Assembly: GCF_003144245.1 (NCBI RefSeq)
Contig: NW_020289975.1
Span: forward strand, 2,747,496 to 2,811,495
Length of the DNA: 64,000 nt
Source: Jaminaea rosea
Taxonomy: Eukaryota > Basidiomycota > Exobasidiomycetes > Microstromatales
Direction: 5' to 3'
Part shown: piece by piece, positions 31,215 through 41,351 of the stretch
Layout: the number at the start of each line of letters is the position of its first letter
Position numbering within the stretch: the first letter of the stretch is position 1
Position numbers and translations under genes: made by a program
The notes under the pieces: model-generated
What the model saw: only the letters and a program-made list of their open reading frames with translations
Told to the model about the DNA's origin: nothing
The model's database searches: none

Positions 31215-33212
31215 TCACGAGTCCATGATTCTCAGCATCTCCTCTACCTGCAGCACCTTCTCGCGCTCCTTGCCCGCCTCCTTTCCCCTCCGTCTCTCCT
31301 CGACGTCCAATCGCTGCCACGCTGTCCAGTCTACGATCTGCTTGCCCTCGCGTGTTCTTGCCGTACGGATCGTTTCGGGGACTTGCGACTCGCTCAGCGA
31401 GCCTGTCAACCCAGCTGCAGAGGTCGCGCTGCTGTGGTCTTCGAGAATGGCATCCGCGACCGAGTAGGCATCATGCATTGTTGAGGCAATCACGCCTACC
31501 GGGCCGCGCGCCAGCCAGCCGGAGACGTACACCTTGCCGTTGAGGCCGGTGACGCGCCCGGCGTTGTTGGGCACGATTCCGCGTGATGGGTCCCATGGTA
31601 TTGTGAGAGCTGAGGAGGAGGTGGTGGTGGAAGAGGGGGAGGGCGACTCCATCGCTGCGCCGAGGGGAGCACCCTTGTATCCTACACTGGATACCACGAG
31701 ATCTGCTCTTGTTTCGAAGGTCGAGCTGGGCAGGGAGCGGGTGGGTGACGTCGAGCCGGAGGGGAGGGTCGCTGCACCCTGATGGCTGCCTCCTTCTTGT
31801 GGCGCAGACGTCGGCTCGTTGCCCCACACGGCTCCAGACGGTCCGCCCGTAGCTTGTGCCGCTGTGGCTGCTCCACTCAGACCAAGCGCAGTGGCCGTCC
31901 ATTGTATCTTTTCGAGTCGTGGCGTTCCAGCCTCTGACCCAAGGAAAGCAGCCGGTGCTCGAAAGAAGTTGACTCCCCACCTCTTGTCTGCCTCGCCCGG
32001 CTTCGTCTTGCTCCCCTTGGCAAGCAAGCTCAGTAACCTCTTCTTGACCCTCGCCTGCCCAGCAGCATGCGCAGCTTCTTCCTTGTCCGCCTCACTCAGC
32101 TCTTCCCCCTTGACCTTTTGCCTTTGCTCCTCTTCCTGCTCCGCCACACCCTTCTCCGCCTGAGCAATGAGTTGTGGGTCGACCCCCTCGAAGCCAACGC
32201 CGGGGAGGGCGAGCATCTCGCGCAGCTCCTTGTTCGTGAATGCTGCTTGTGCAGGGCCTCGTCGAGCATTTATGTCTACGTGACTGATTCGACTCGATGA
32301 TAGGTAGCTCAACACGCTCTCTGGCACATCAGAGTGGGCCAGCTCGTCCCTTGCTGCGGGCGTGGAGGGGTGCGAGGCACGGAGCACGATGCGGGCGACA
32401 TCGAGCGCGACGTTCCCCGCGCCAATGATGCTCATGTCTCGCATAGATTCGGAGAGAGCGACTCGCCGCCAAGGCTCCTTGGCCAGTATCTCCTCATCGT
32501 GCGCCGCAGGATGGCCGTTATACCAGTTCACGAAATCGAGGGCGGAGTGCACGTTGAGCACCTCGCCTGGCGCTGAGCCTGGTATGCCGAGCATACGCGA
32601 GTGGGAGCAGCCATATGAGAGGAGCAGATGGGTGTAATTTTGCGCGAGGTCGGAGAGAGGGATGTGTAGGGCGTGCGGGTATTGATAGCCAGTTGCTGGG
32701 GTCGAGGACGATGACGCAGTTGATGTGGGTGAGTGGGGCGCTGTCACGTTGACATTACCGAAGAAGGAGAAGCGTGGATCGCTGGCCACCTCTGCGAATC
32801 GATTCTCGACGTTCTTGACCTCCAAGTGATCGGGAGCCACCCCCCACCTCACGAGGCCATTGGGCACGGGCAGGCGCTCGTACATGTGGACGAGAACATC
32901 TTGGCGGGCCTTGAGAGAGGAGAGGACGCGAGCTGCTGAGTAGAAGCCCGAGGGACCAGAGCCTATGATGGCTAGGCGTAGGGGAGGGACAATGGCATGC
33001 CGCGGGACGGAGGGGGAGACCATGCCCGCCAGCCGCTCATCAAATGATTGTAGGAAGGAGTCAAAGGATCCGTAGCCGGCCGGCCGGGAGCTGCCTGTAT
33101 GCCGCCGCCTTTTGCGCTCAGTCCGCCTTTTGCCGCCAGTCCGCTCGTCTGTCCGCGTTCGAGGAGCCCCGAGGGCGAGATTTCCTTTCTCTCCACCCTC
33201 TTTCAGTCGCAT
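31215..33212 (-). CDS. ARH1: Mitochondrial NADPH:adrenodoxin/ferredoxin oxidoreductase Arh1
   Basis: A single exon of up to 665 residues. The FAD-binding motif RLAIIGSGPSGFYSAARVL (about residue 80) is followed by YERLPVPNGLVRWGVAPDH and KNVENRF, all diagnostic for the adrenodoxin reductase family. The NADP-binding motif is IIGAGNVALDVARIV. The C-terminus VYVSGWLARGPVGVIASTMH closes the FAD site. It passes electrons from NADPH to the mitochondrial ferredoxin for Fe-S cluster and heme A synthesis. Long Ser/Ala/Gly insertions make it larger than the usual 480-500 residues. The first ATG (33212) gives a basic 63-residue leader; the ATG at 33023 directly precedes the FAD fold. It is divergent from TAZ1, with only 46 bases between if the upstream start is used. 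Confidence 0.93.
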   Translation of the reverse strand: MRLKEGGEKGNLALGAPRTRTDERTGGKRRTERKRRRHTGSSRPAGYGSFDSFLQSFDERLAGMVSPSVPRHAIVPPLRLAIIGSGPSGFYSAARVLSSLKARQDVLVHMYERLPVPNGLVRWGVAPDHLEVKNVENRFAEVASDPRFSFFGNVNVTAPHSPTSTASSSSTPATGYQYPHALHIPLSDLAQNYTHLLLSYGCSHSRMLGIPGSAPGEVLNVHSALDFVNWYNGHPAAHDEEILAKEPWRRVALSESMRDMSIIGAGNVALDVARIVLRASHPSTPAARDELAHSDVPESVLSYLSSSRISHVDINARRGPAQAAFTNKELREMLALPGVGFEGVDPQLIAQAEKGVAEQEEEQRQKVKGEELSEADKEEAAHAAGQARVKKRLLSLLAKGSKTKPGEADKRWGVNFFRAPAAFLGSEAGTPRLEKIQWTATALGLSGAATAAQATGGPSGAVWGNEPTSAPQEGGSHQGAATLPSGSTSPTRSLPSSTFETRADLVVSSVGYKGAPLGAAMESPSPSSTTTSSSALTIPWDPSRGIVPNNAGRVTGLNGKVYVSGWLARGPVGVIASTMHDAYSVADAILEDHSSATSAAGLTGSLSESQVPETIRTARTREGKQIVDWTAWQRLDVEERRRGKEAGKEREKVLQVEEMLRIMDS

Positions 33213-33258
33213 ACATTCTCAAGAGAGCGCCTGGACCAACGAGTGGGGCCAGCAAGCC

Positions 33259-34565
33259 ATGCCTATCCGGCCTTATGTCTGTGCGTTGGAAGCGTGGCGT
33301 AGAGGGCGCTGATGGAGGGGCTTTTGCTGACTCGCATCGTTGATCCCTTTGCAGCCCTCGTTGGCGGGTTCGCAAAGTACCTGACCAACGTGCACTCGAG
33401 CTCATGCAATGTCATTGGCTTGGAGCGCTTTACGGAGCTTCTGGCTGACGAGGAGCGCAAGAAGGACGGGCGTGGTGTCTTGACATGTGAGAGTGAGCGG
33501 TGAGCTGATACGCTGGCGCAGGACGGCTGACCAATACCGCTCCATCCTCGCTGCTCAGACGCCAATCACATCTCCGTCATGGACGACCCTGGCGTCTTTG
33601 GCTGTATGCCCTGGTGGACATTTCAGCGACCAGACACAACGCGATGGACTTTGGGAGCGTCTGATATCTTGTTCACCAATCGGTACGTTCGCTACCTATC
33701 CCCCTCTCCTCGTCCTCCGCTCACCTTGTCCCTCGTCCGCGCAGCCTCTTCAACCACCTCTTCAACCGGGGACAAGTGATTTCAACGGACAGAGGGCGCG
33801 GCATCTTCCAACCGGCACTGGACCGCGCCATCGCTAAGCTGGAGGAAGGGCAATGGGTCCACCTCTTCCCCGAAGGGTACGTCAACCTCTCGAGGACAAT
33901 GGTGCTCAGACGGTTCAAGTGGGGAATGAGCAGATTGTTGCTGGAGAGTCAGCAGAGGCCGAGAGTCGTGCCGATTTGGATTGAGGGTGAGATGCGCGCG
34001 AAAGTCGAGGACATGCGTTGCTTGCGCTCATTCTACGTGCCTCCTCTCGCTAGGCTTCGACCAAATGATGCCCGACCCCCGTGGCTTCCCTAGCTTCCTG
34101 CCACGCCCCTTTGCTAAGCTCACCATTCACTTTGGCGAGCCCATCGACCGAATAGGCTCGGCTCTCGACACAATGCTGGACACCCTGCGTTGCAAGCACT
34201 CGCTGAATCCAAGGGGATGGGAGAAGGAGCAGGAGCTCGTCTCGGCCAAGCAGCCTAGCGATGTGCAGCGCGAGGAGGCTCCCTCAATACCTATCCCTCC
34301 GCCTTCGACTTTTCCTAGTGTTCCGACGCCAGACCCAGCGGTGATGGGCTGGGCGCCTCCTCCTCCTGACTCTCGAGCCGCCCAGGCGCAGCAGGCGACT
34401 TTGGACGACGAATCTGCAGCTATGGAGGCCCGAAGTCGCCTTGTTGAGGTGTTGCGTCGCGAGCTGGCTTGGTTGGGCGTGAGGAGTAGGAGGTTGAGGG
34501 GCGAGAAGGAGGGAGAAGTGGGCAGGCTGGTGCATAGCTTAGTGCCTGATGGGAGCGATAGATGA
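33259..34565 (+). CDS. TAZ1: Tafazzin, cardiolipin-remodelling transacylase
   Basis: Five exons, 33259-33280, 33355-33486, 33559-33682, 33745-33986 and 34054-34565, join with matching phases to 343 residues. It begins MPIRPYVSLVGGFAKYLTN. The acyltransferase motif I is NHISVMDDPGVFG (tafazzin form NHxSxxDDP), split so that the preceding residues come from exon 2. Motif III is WVHLFPEGYVNLS, followed by RFKWGMSRLL, PRVVPIWIEG and FDQMMPDPRGFPSF, as in Taz1. It transacylates monolysocardiolipin at mitochondrial membranes. The last exon adds a Pro-rich insertion of about 100 residues before a charged end. The 22-nt first exon depends on a GTGCGT donor, but all five phases agree. Confidence 0.93.
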
Positions 34566-34621
34566 CTTGCTGCGGACGTTCTTGCTAATATACACGATAG
34601 AGTCTTCGCATGTCGAGGTGG

Positions 34622-35077
34622 TCATGAGAGGCCTGCCCATGGATCCTCGAGGGAAGAGGGGTCGAAGAAGCCCTGCGAGGCGTGAGAACTCTTCGTCAGT
34701 CCATGCTGCGTTCCCCTCGAGAGCTTTTTCAGACTCACCTGAGCAGGCTTATCCGGACCTATCGTCGCACCTCCTCTGCCACCACCACCTTGATGTCCCC
34801 CTCTGCCTCTGCCTCGACCACCATCCCCTCCAGCGCCTCCCCGGCCACCTCGCTGTGCGAACTTGCCTCCGCCCCTCCCTCGCCCTCGATCTGATCCTGC
34901 CGCGATGCCTCCGCGTCCTCTGCCTCTGCTCTTGTCACCACCTCCCCCTCTTCCTCCTCGAGGCGCAGCGTTGGCGTTGTTGCTCCCGCTGCCGCCCGCT
35001 GAGCTGAAGCCAGCAAAGGAGGACGGCAGGCCAAAGGATGCAAAATCGGGCTGCTGATCGTTGTTGCCGCTCGTCAT
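34622..35077 (-). CDS. RGG/RG-rich small protein with conserved-looking C-terminus
   Basis: Exons 35077-34739 and 34672-34622 (66-nt intron GTGAGT...TCGCAG) join in phase 0 to 129 residues. It starts MTSGNNDQQPDFASFGLPSS, then a dense RGG/RGRG region of about 70 residues expected to bind RNA or be arginine-methylated, and ends GFFDPSSLEDPWAGLS. Reading through the intron also keeps the frame, so splicing is inferred from the good donor and acceptor and the clean join KPAQ|GFFDPSSLEDPW. I do not recognise the family. The tail looks like a short linear binding motif. It is convergent with TAZ1 (56 bases between stops). Confidence 0.7.
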   Translation of the reverse strand: MTSGNNDQQPDFASFGLPSSFAGFSSAGGSGSNNANAAPRGGRGGGGDKSRGRGRGGIAAGSDRGRGRGGGKFAQRGGRGGAGGDGGRGRGRGGHQGGGGRGGATIGPDKPAQVSLKKLSRGTQHGLTKSSHASQGFFDPSSLEDPWAGLS

Positions 35078-35915
35078 GGTCAGCTGATAGCCAGGTAAAT
35101 CCTGCGGCTCAGGGCGATGGATCTTGGACCTTTGAGACGAGGATAGCAGCGGCGGGCGCTCGCTTTGACTCGCGGATGACGGGCGTTGAGTTGGTCTCGT
35201 TTCGCACGCAGCACGAGATGAGTTGAGTTGCTCGCACGGAGGCTTCAGAGCGGAGAGACGGGCGAGACGCAGAGCGGACGGGCGCAGCGGCCAGGCGGGC
35301 GGCCAGGCGGGCGGCGGCAGCTTGCTTGCCTGCCTGCGAAACGAGGCGAGTTGACGAGACGGAGGAACGGACGAGCGGACGAGCGGACGAGCGACAACGA
35401 CGAGCAGCGCCTGCCAGGGCCCGGTACCTCTGAGCGATTCCTGCGTGAGCGTGTTACTCTTCCCATTCCTACCACATCGAGCAGCACGCTAGCATCCTCG
35501 GACCGCCGCCTGTTCACATCGGCCCGGCTCTCGTCCTGCGATCTCCTCACCTCATCACCTGCCGGACTGGCCCTCGAACCTCTCCCAGTGTCGCCGCCGT
35601 CCTCCTCCGTTCGACGTTGCTCCCAAGACAAGCAGCCGGTCAGGCACCACGATCAGGCCGTAACGACGACACGACGACGACGACGCCGATTACCGAGAGG
35701 ACAGCGACAGCGATCCAGAGCGTCGCGACTAGCCAGCGCCGCTTCTGCCTTTACCCTTCATCCTCGCACAGCTGCGACGATAGCCTCGCGACGACAGCCT
35801 CGCGACGACAGCGTCAAAGCACGTAGCATCGTCGATTCGACGCCAACGTAGACTGGCACCCGTCTAGCGCCCACCACGCAGAAGTCCTTGCTTCCCACCG
35901 CGGCTTGCACCCGCG
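35078..35915. promoter_or_regulatory. Divergent promoter/5' leader region before KIN1
   Basis: Holds direct repeats of GGCGGGCGGCCAGGC type (35295-35325) and GACGAGCGGACGAGCG (35365-35395), then a long C/G/A-rich stretch with frames in several registers and no recognised domain (35228-35851). Most likely promoter and long 5' leader of KIN1 plus the promoter of the RGG protein. Confidence 0.4.
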
Positions 35916-36130
35916 ATGATGTCTGCACAGGAGAGGGACGAGGTGCAAAATCAGCTCGACAACGACGTCGATGCTCTGAACAGTACATCCAGTGCAGTCT
36001 CTACTACTGAGGATCCCTCTACTAGCGCTCTCTCAGCTTCTGCACCTGCTCGCGGCCTGGTGAGCGTGCCAGAGGACGAGCAGCTGCATGGACGTCACTT
36101 CAGCGACCCATCGCAGAGACCATCGAGTAG

Positions 36131-36166
<36 letters not shown>

Positions 36167-39100
36167 ACACCAACACCAACGCGAAAACTCACTCGTGGAA
36201 ACGGATGATCGGCCGTCACGCAGCCCAGTCGCTGCACCTGTCAATCGACCTCGCATGTCTCAAGAGCCAGACGTCTTTACGAGTGGTGGAAGCGGTGCCA
36301 ATGTCCTCTCGCCATCCGCATCCTCTTCATCCTCGTACGATGCTCAGGCGCCAAGAACACCAAGCACGAGCGGTAGTCTCGTCCACCCGTCGAGTCATGT
36401 TCGGCGCGTACCATCAGATTCGTCCAATAAGGCTCTCCCGGTCACGCCTGGACAAAATCAGGCGGCTCCTCACTCGAGGGCTTCGCCCGCACCTCCTCAC
36501 AACCTCGAGCAGATGTCGCTGCCCCTCAATGGCAACAGTCAACCTCCAGCCTCTTCGTCAGCTGCCTTTGGAGGACTTCACTCTCCGAGCGCTGTACCAC
36601 CTCAGCACATCCCACGACCAGTTGCCAAGATGTCGTCAGAGGAGCGCATGCACATGGCCACGCCCATCTCAACGCGCGGGCTGAGCCAATTTGAGAGCCC
36701 CTTGTCGCCGCCAGATGCTGATCCCGGTCGTACATTGGCAGAGAGCAACCGCTCCAGTATCGACGACATTCGACGGATGCACGCGCAGAGGGCAGCGGCA
36801 ACGGGGCAATCACCAGAGGCTGCGTTCGCGCAGCCCCACCCTGTCAATCGAGAAAACGATCCTCCTCGCCCGTCTAGCGTTTTGGAGACGAGGTCAGCGC
36901 GCTTTGAAGCGGCGGCGGCGCAGAGATACCGCGCAGACAGGCCGCGCTCGAGTGGAATGGCCATGGATGCGTTTGCGGGGGCCAACGGTACAGCAGCAGC
37001 ACCGCGATCAGCGTCGAGCAGTCACGCGCAACCTCAGCAGCGCCAGCAGCCAAGTACGTCGGGCAGCGAGCATCCCTCTACAGGCAGTAGTCGGAGGGAA
37101 AAGGAGCGCGAGAGGTCAGAGCGGGAACGTCGTTCGCGCAGGACGCTGGGCGACTATGCGCTTGGCAAGACGCTCGGCGCTGGTAGCATGGGCAAGGTGA
37201 AGCTGGCAGTCAAGATGGGGACCGGTGAAAAGGTGGCCATCAAGATCATACCGCGACACACTTCGGTGGGCGCAGCTCAACATCCCAAGCCGGACAATGA
37301 GGGCAAGATGCCTCCTCCTGCGACGGCGTCGTTCCTCGCCAAGGCGGCAGCCAAGGACCAGTCGAAGGAGGTGAGGACCATCCGCGAGGGCAGCTTGCAG
37401 ATCTTGCTGCACCACCCGTACGTTTGCGGGATGCGCGAGATGATCATCCACCCTAATCATTACTACATGGTCTTTGAGTACATCGACGGCGGGCAGATGC
37501 TCGATTATATCATTTCTCACGGCCGCTTGCGGGAGAGGGCTGCAAGGAAGTTTGCTAGGCAGATTGGTAGCGCTCTGGAGTACTGCCATCGCAACAGCAT
37601 CGTTCACCGCGACCTCAAGATTGAGAACATTCTCATCTCCAAGACGGGCAACATCAAGATCATCGACTTTGGGTTGAGCAATTTGTTCTCGCCCCACTCC
37701 CACCTCGCGACGTTCTGCGGGTCGCTCTACTTTGCTGCGCCGGAGCTGCTCAACGCCAAAGTCTACACGGGACCCGAAGTCGACGTGTGGTCGTTTGGGA
37801 TTGTGTTGTACGTGCTCGTGTGCGGCAAGGTGCCCTTTGACGATCAGAGCATGCCCGCCCTACACGCCAAGATCAAGCGCGGCCACGTCGAGTATCCGGC
37901 CTGGCTGAGTGGCGAGTGCAAGCACATCCTGTCGCGCATGCTGGTCACCAACCCGGCGCAACGAGCGACTCTGCCCGAGATTCTCTCACACTCGTGGATG
38001 ACAAAGGGGTACGATGGGGCGCCGAATGCTCACTTGCCAGAGAGAAAGGCACTCCGTGCTGGTCAGCTAGACCCGGAGGTGGTCAAGGGCATGACGGGTT
38101 TCGAGTTTGGCACTCCCGACGAGATTGAGCTGCGTCTCACCGAGGTGTTGACGAGCGAGGTTTACCAGGCGGTGCTGTCGGCATGGGACGCAAAGCACTC
38201 GCCCGATGCAAGTCAGGCCGACGTTAATGCGTTGGGTCGAGCTACGACGCGTGGTAGTCAAGACTCGCGCAGCAAGACGGGATCGAGGCGGTTCAGCGGC
38301 ATCGACTTTTACCGCAAGAAGATTAGCGTCTTTGGCAACCGGGACGACTCGGGGAGTAGCGGTACGCTCAATGGCTCGCTCAATGGGTCGACGGTGCCGA
38401 CGTGGCCTGGCGCAGGCAAGGAGCCCTTGGATCCCACTCGCGGCTTCCACCCGCTGATCTCCATCTACTATCTGGTGCAGGAGAAGATGGATCGCGAGCG
38501 TCTGTACGGGCACTCCTTTTTTGCATCATCCCACGCCTCGCTCCTTGCTCAGCAGCGACCGCCGCCGTCCGCGTCGGCCGGTGGATTTGGCACCTCCTCG
38601 ATGCCTACGACGGCGGACATTCCACAGGAGGTGCTGCGCGTCCCGGAGCCCTCTCGCCCATCGCATCGAGGCGACTTTGCCAGCAAAGAGATGCCCACTC
38701 CACCCGCGAGCGCTACGCTTGCCTCCCCCCTACCGGCCTCGCCTACGCCCGTCTTTGAGTCGCGCGAGAAGAGCAAGCCGCTGCCGAATATGGCTGGTCC
38801 ACCGAGGGCAAGGGCGAATGGCGATGAGGTGGAGCAGGCTTTGCGGGAGAAGGGAGGGGCATCCTCCATGGCGCCTAGCGCCTTTTCACCGCCTGAGCCT
38901 AGTGAAGGCCCACGTCGCTCCGTCAGTCTTTCGATGCGCAAGCCCAGAACGGCAGGCGGCGGCGGCGTGCCAGCAGATCAGGACGCTAGGGCGCCATTGA
39001 GCGGAGCTACGGCGGGCGGTACGCTGCGAGCCTCGCGAAAGAGCTCATCGCCTGAGAATCGTCGAAGCATGCACGTCGTCGAGGCGCCGAGCACGCCTTC

Positions 39101-40832
39101 GTCGGCTGCTACTTCTCCTGCTGCGGGATCCTCACTTGTGCGGCGTTTCGGCTCGCTACTGGGCAGGTCGCCGTCGAGTGGTGGTGGCGGCGGCGGCGGT
39201 GATGCGGAGAGACGGAGAACCGCGAGGATGTCGACGGGTCAGATGACGGCCCCTTCAACCATCTCAAGACGATCTGGTGCTGGCGGATTGGGAGGGGGTG
39301 TCAATGAATCGGCGGAGCGTCTCAATGCTCTGGCCCTCGAGGAGCAGCCGGAGGACAAGGCGCAGGAGAAGCCTCTGCCTGCTCCTGGCATTTCCACTTC
39401 GCCGTCGGGCGCTACCGTCAAGAGATCGGGCACGGTGCAAGGCTTGTCCAACCCTGCGCGAGAGCACGGCGCGCGCGAGCATGGGGCGCGCGAGCATGGT
39501 GGCAGTCCAGGATCGCCGAGGCGCACGAATGATGCGCCGCTCACTGCGCAGCACAGTACGATGAGCAGGCTCATGGGCGGTCAGATGTCCCCATCGAGCG
39601 GGCGCTCGCCACGTCGCCCGGCTACCATGCTCATCCCTACGTCGGCGCAAGAGAGCAGCAATGGCGGCGTGGGCGGCGTGGGCGGCGCGGGCGCAGCGAG
39701 TGGCGGCGGTACCTACGAAGACTATGGCGGCTGGCAAGGCCCTCCTCCCTCCGAGGCACAAGCGAACTGGCTCTCAGCAGATGCCGCTGCGGCCGCAGCG
39801 GCAGCAAGTAACGCGGGCGGTACCACATCTCCGTCCTTTGGGTGGCGCTCTCCCTCCCAGCCAGGTGCAGCTCTCACTGCCAAGCCAGTCTTTCTCAAGG
39901 GTCTCTTTTCTGTTCAGACTACAAGCACCAAGCCGCGCACGATCATCATTGCCGACCTGGTGCGCGTCCTCGATCGCATCGGCGTGCAGTACCGCGAGAT
40001 CAGGGGCGGGTACGAGTGCGTACACCTGCCGAGCATCGACTTTGAGAGGGGGCAGGGAAATGCGAGGATCCCGATCGAGCAGCAGCAACAGGCGGCAGCA
40101 GCTGCGGCGGCCTCGAGCCCGGCGCAGTCTCCTGACGAGGCGGCTATGAGTCCAAGCAGCGAGAAGGCCCCGCAGCCGAGGAGAAAGCAGAGCCGCATCT
40201 CCGTCCTCTCGGGCATCATGGGAAACAGCGGGGAAAAGCACGCGCGTAGGGAGAGCATCTCGCAAGCCTCCTCTTCGGGAGATCCAGCTGCGCCTGCTCA
40301 CGGTAGCATGTCGCCACGCCAATCGCCAGAGGCACTGCAGGCGGCGGGGGCAACGCGAAGTCGTGCCAGCTCGCTGATGCTGGGCGACTCGCGCGATGAG
40401 CCCGGTGAGGCGGCGCCGAGCGACGATCAAGGGGTGGAGAATGGCTCTGGCGTGGTGGGAGGCAACAGCACCATCGCTGCAAAGCGCAAGTCACGACAAC
40501 GCACCGATTCGTTGGGCGCACCGGCTTTCTTTGCTGCCGCCACACCGGCTGCGATTCCCAATTCGCCCTCGAAACCTCAACCGCCCATCCCGACCGCGTC
40601 GACGGACGCTGCGACGACAACCAACGACGCGACCTACAGTAGTGCGGCTGGGTCGGGGAGCGGGAGCAATGGCCTTCCCCTCTCTACGGAGCTGATTGTG
40701 CGATTCGAGGTCTTCATTGTGAAGGTGCCGCTGCTGCTCGGCGTGAACGGCCTGCAATTTAGGCGCGTGTCGGGAAACCCGTGGCAGTACCAGATGTTGG
40801 CGAAGCGGGTGTTGCAGGAGTTGAAGCTGTGA
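35916..40832 (+). CDS. KIN1: Polarity kinase Kin1 (MARK/PAR-1 family) with KA1 domain
   Basis: A single exon of 1638 residues. The kinase domain spans about residues 412-695: [20 protein letters not shown] (P-loop), VAIKII (ATP-binding Lys), [13 protein letters not shown] near 560, [10 protein letters not shown] near 583, [14 protein letters not shown]. This is the Kin1/Kin2 branch of the MARK kinases, which act at the plasma membrane and septum in polarity and exocytosis. The C-terminus is a KA1 membrane-binding domain, [14 protein letters not shown] and later [15 protein letters not shown] up to KRVLQELKL, split by about 200 low-complexity residues. The N-terminal 400 residues are disordered with a poly-Gln tract. 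A three-fold AREHG repeat lies near residue 1180. Confidence 0.94.
36133..36180 (+). repeat. CAG/CAA trinucleotide tract (poly-Gln in KIN1)
   Basis: A run of CAG codons followed by CAA and CAC codons encodes Gln then Gln/His in the disordered N-terminus of KIN1. The pure CAG part is a likely length-variable microsatellite. Confidence 0.9.
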
Positions 40833-41351
40833 GCGCGCGGCGAGGCCGCACTGCGGAGCGGTGCCGGGGGTTAGACGATGAGGTGCGGCGGTCCTTGCGC
40901 GGCGGTCAATCTTCGGTGTGGGGTCGCTTCAAGTCACGAACGAACTGCTACATGGTCACTCTTCTTCTCGCTCTACACTCTTCTTTTCGTTCCCTTCAGC
41001 ATGCGGGCTGAACGCAAGCGAGTTGTGCTGTAATCGATTTCTATTTTCCAGACGCGCACAGGCTGCGTACGCATTGACTGGCCGAAGCTAGCGGCATGAT
41101 GCTCACCTGATCGATCACGAGGAGCAAAGAGTGCTTGTGACGTTGTACAGTGACTGCTTCTCACTGGTGTCATCACAAAGCGCCCACTGGTCTCGTTGTG
41201 GTGGGAAATGGTCTGCAGATGTACACCAGCGCGAGGGCACGTCGGGTGGGCAAGAGTGGCTACTGCCTCGGGAGGACCGTAGCAGGTGGATCGCCGTCGC
41301 TGCGCTGCTGGGCTGACAGCCGACGAGGCGAGCGGTTCTTGCGCCGAGCCC
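40833..41351. other. Intergenic between convergent KIN1 and SPO11
   Basis: About 520 bases between two stops. No domain-bearing frame or RNA gene seen. Confidence 0.5.
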
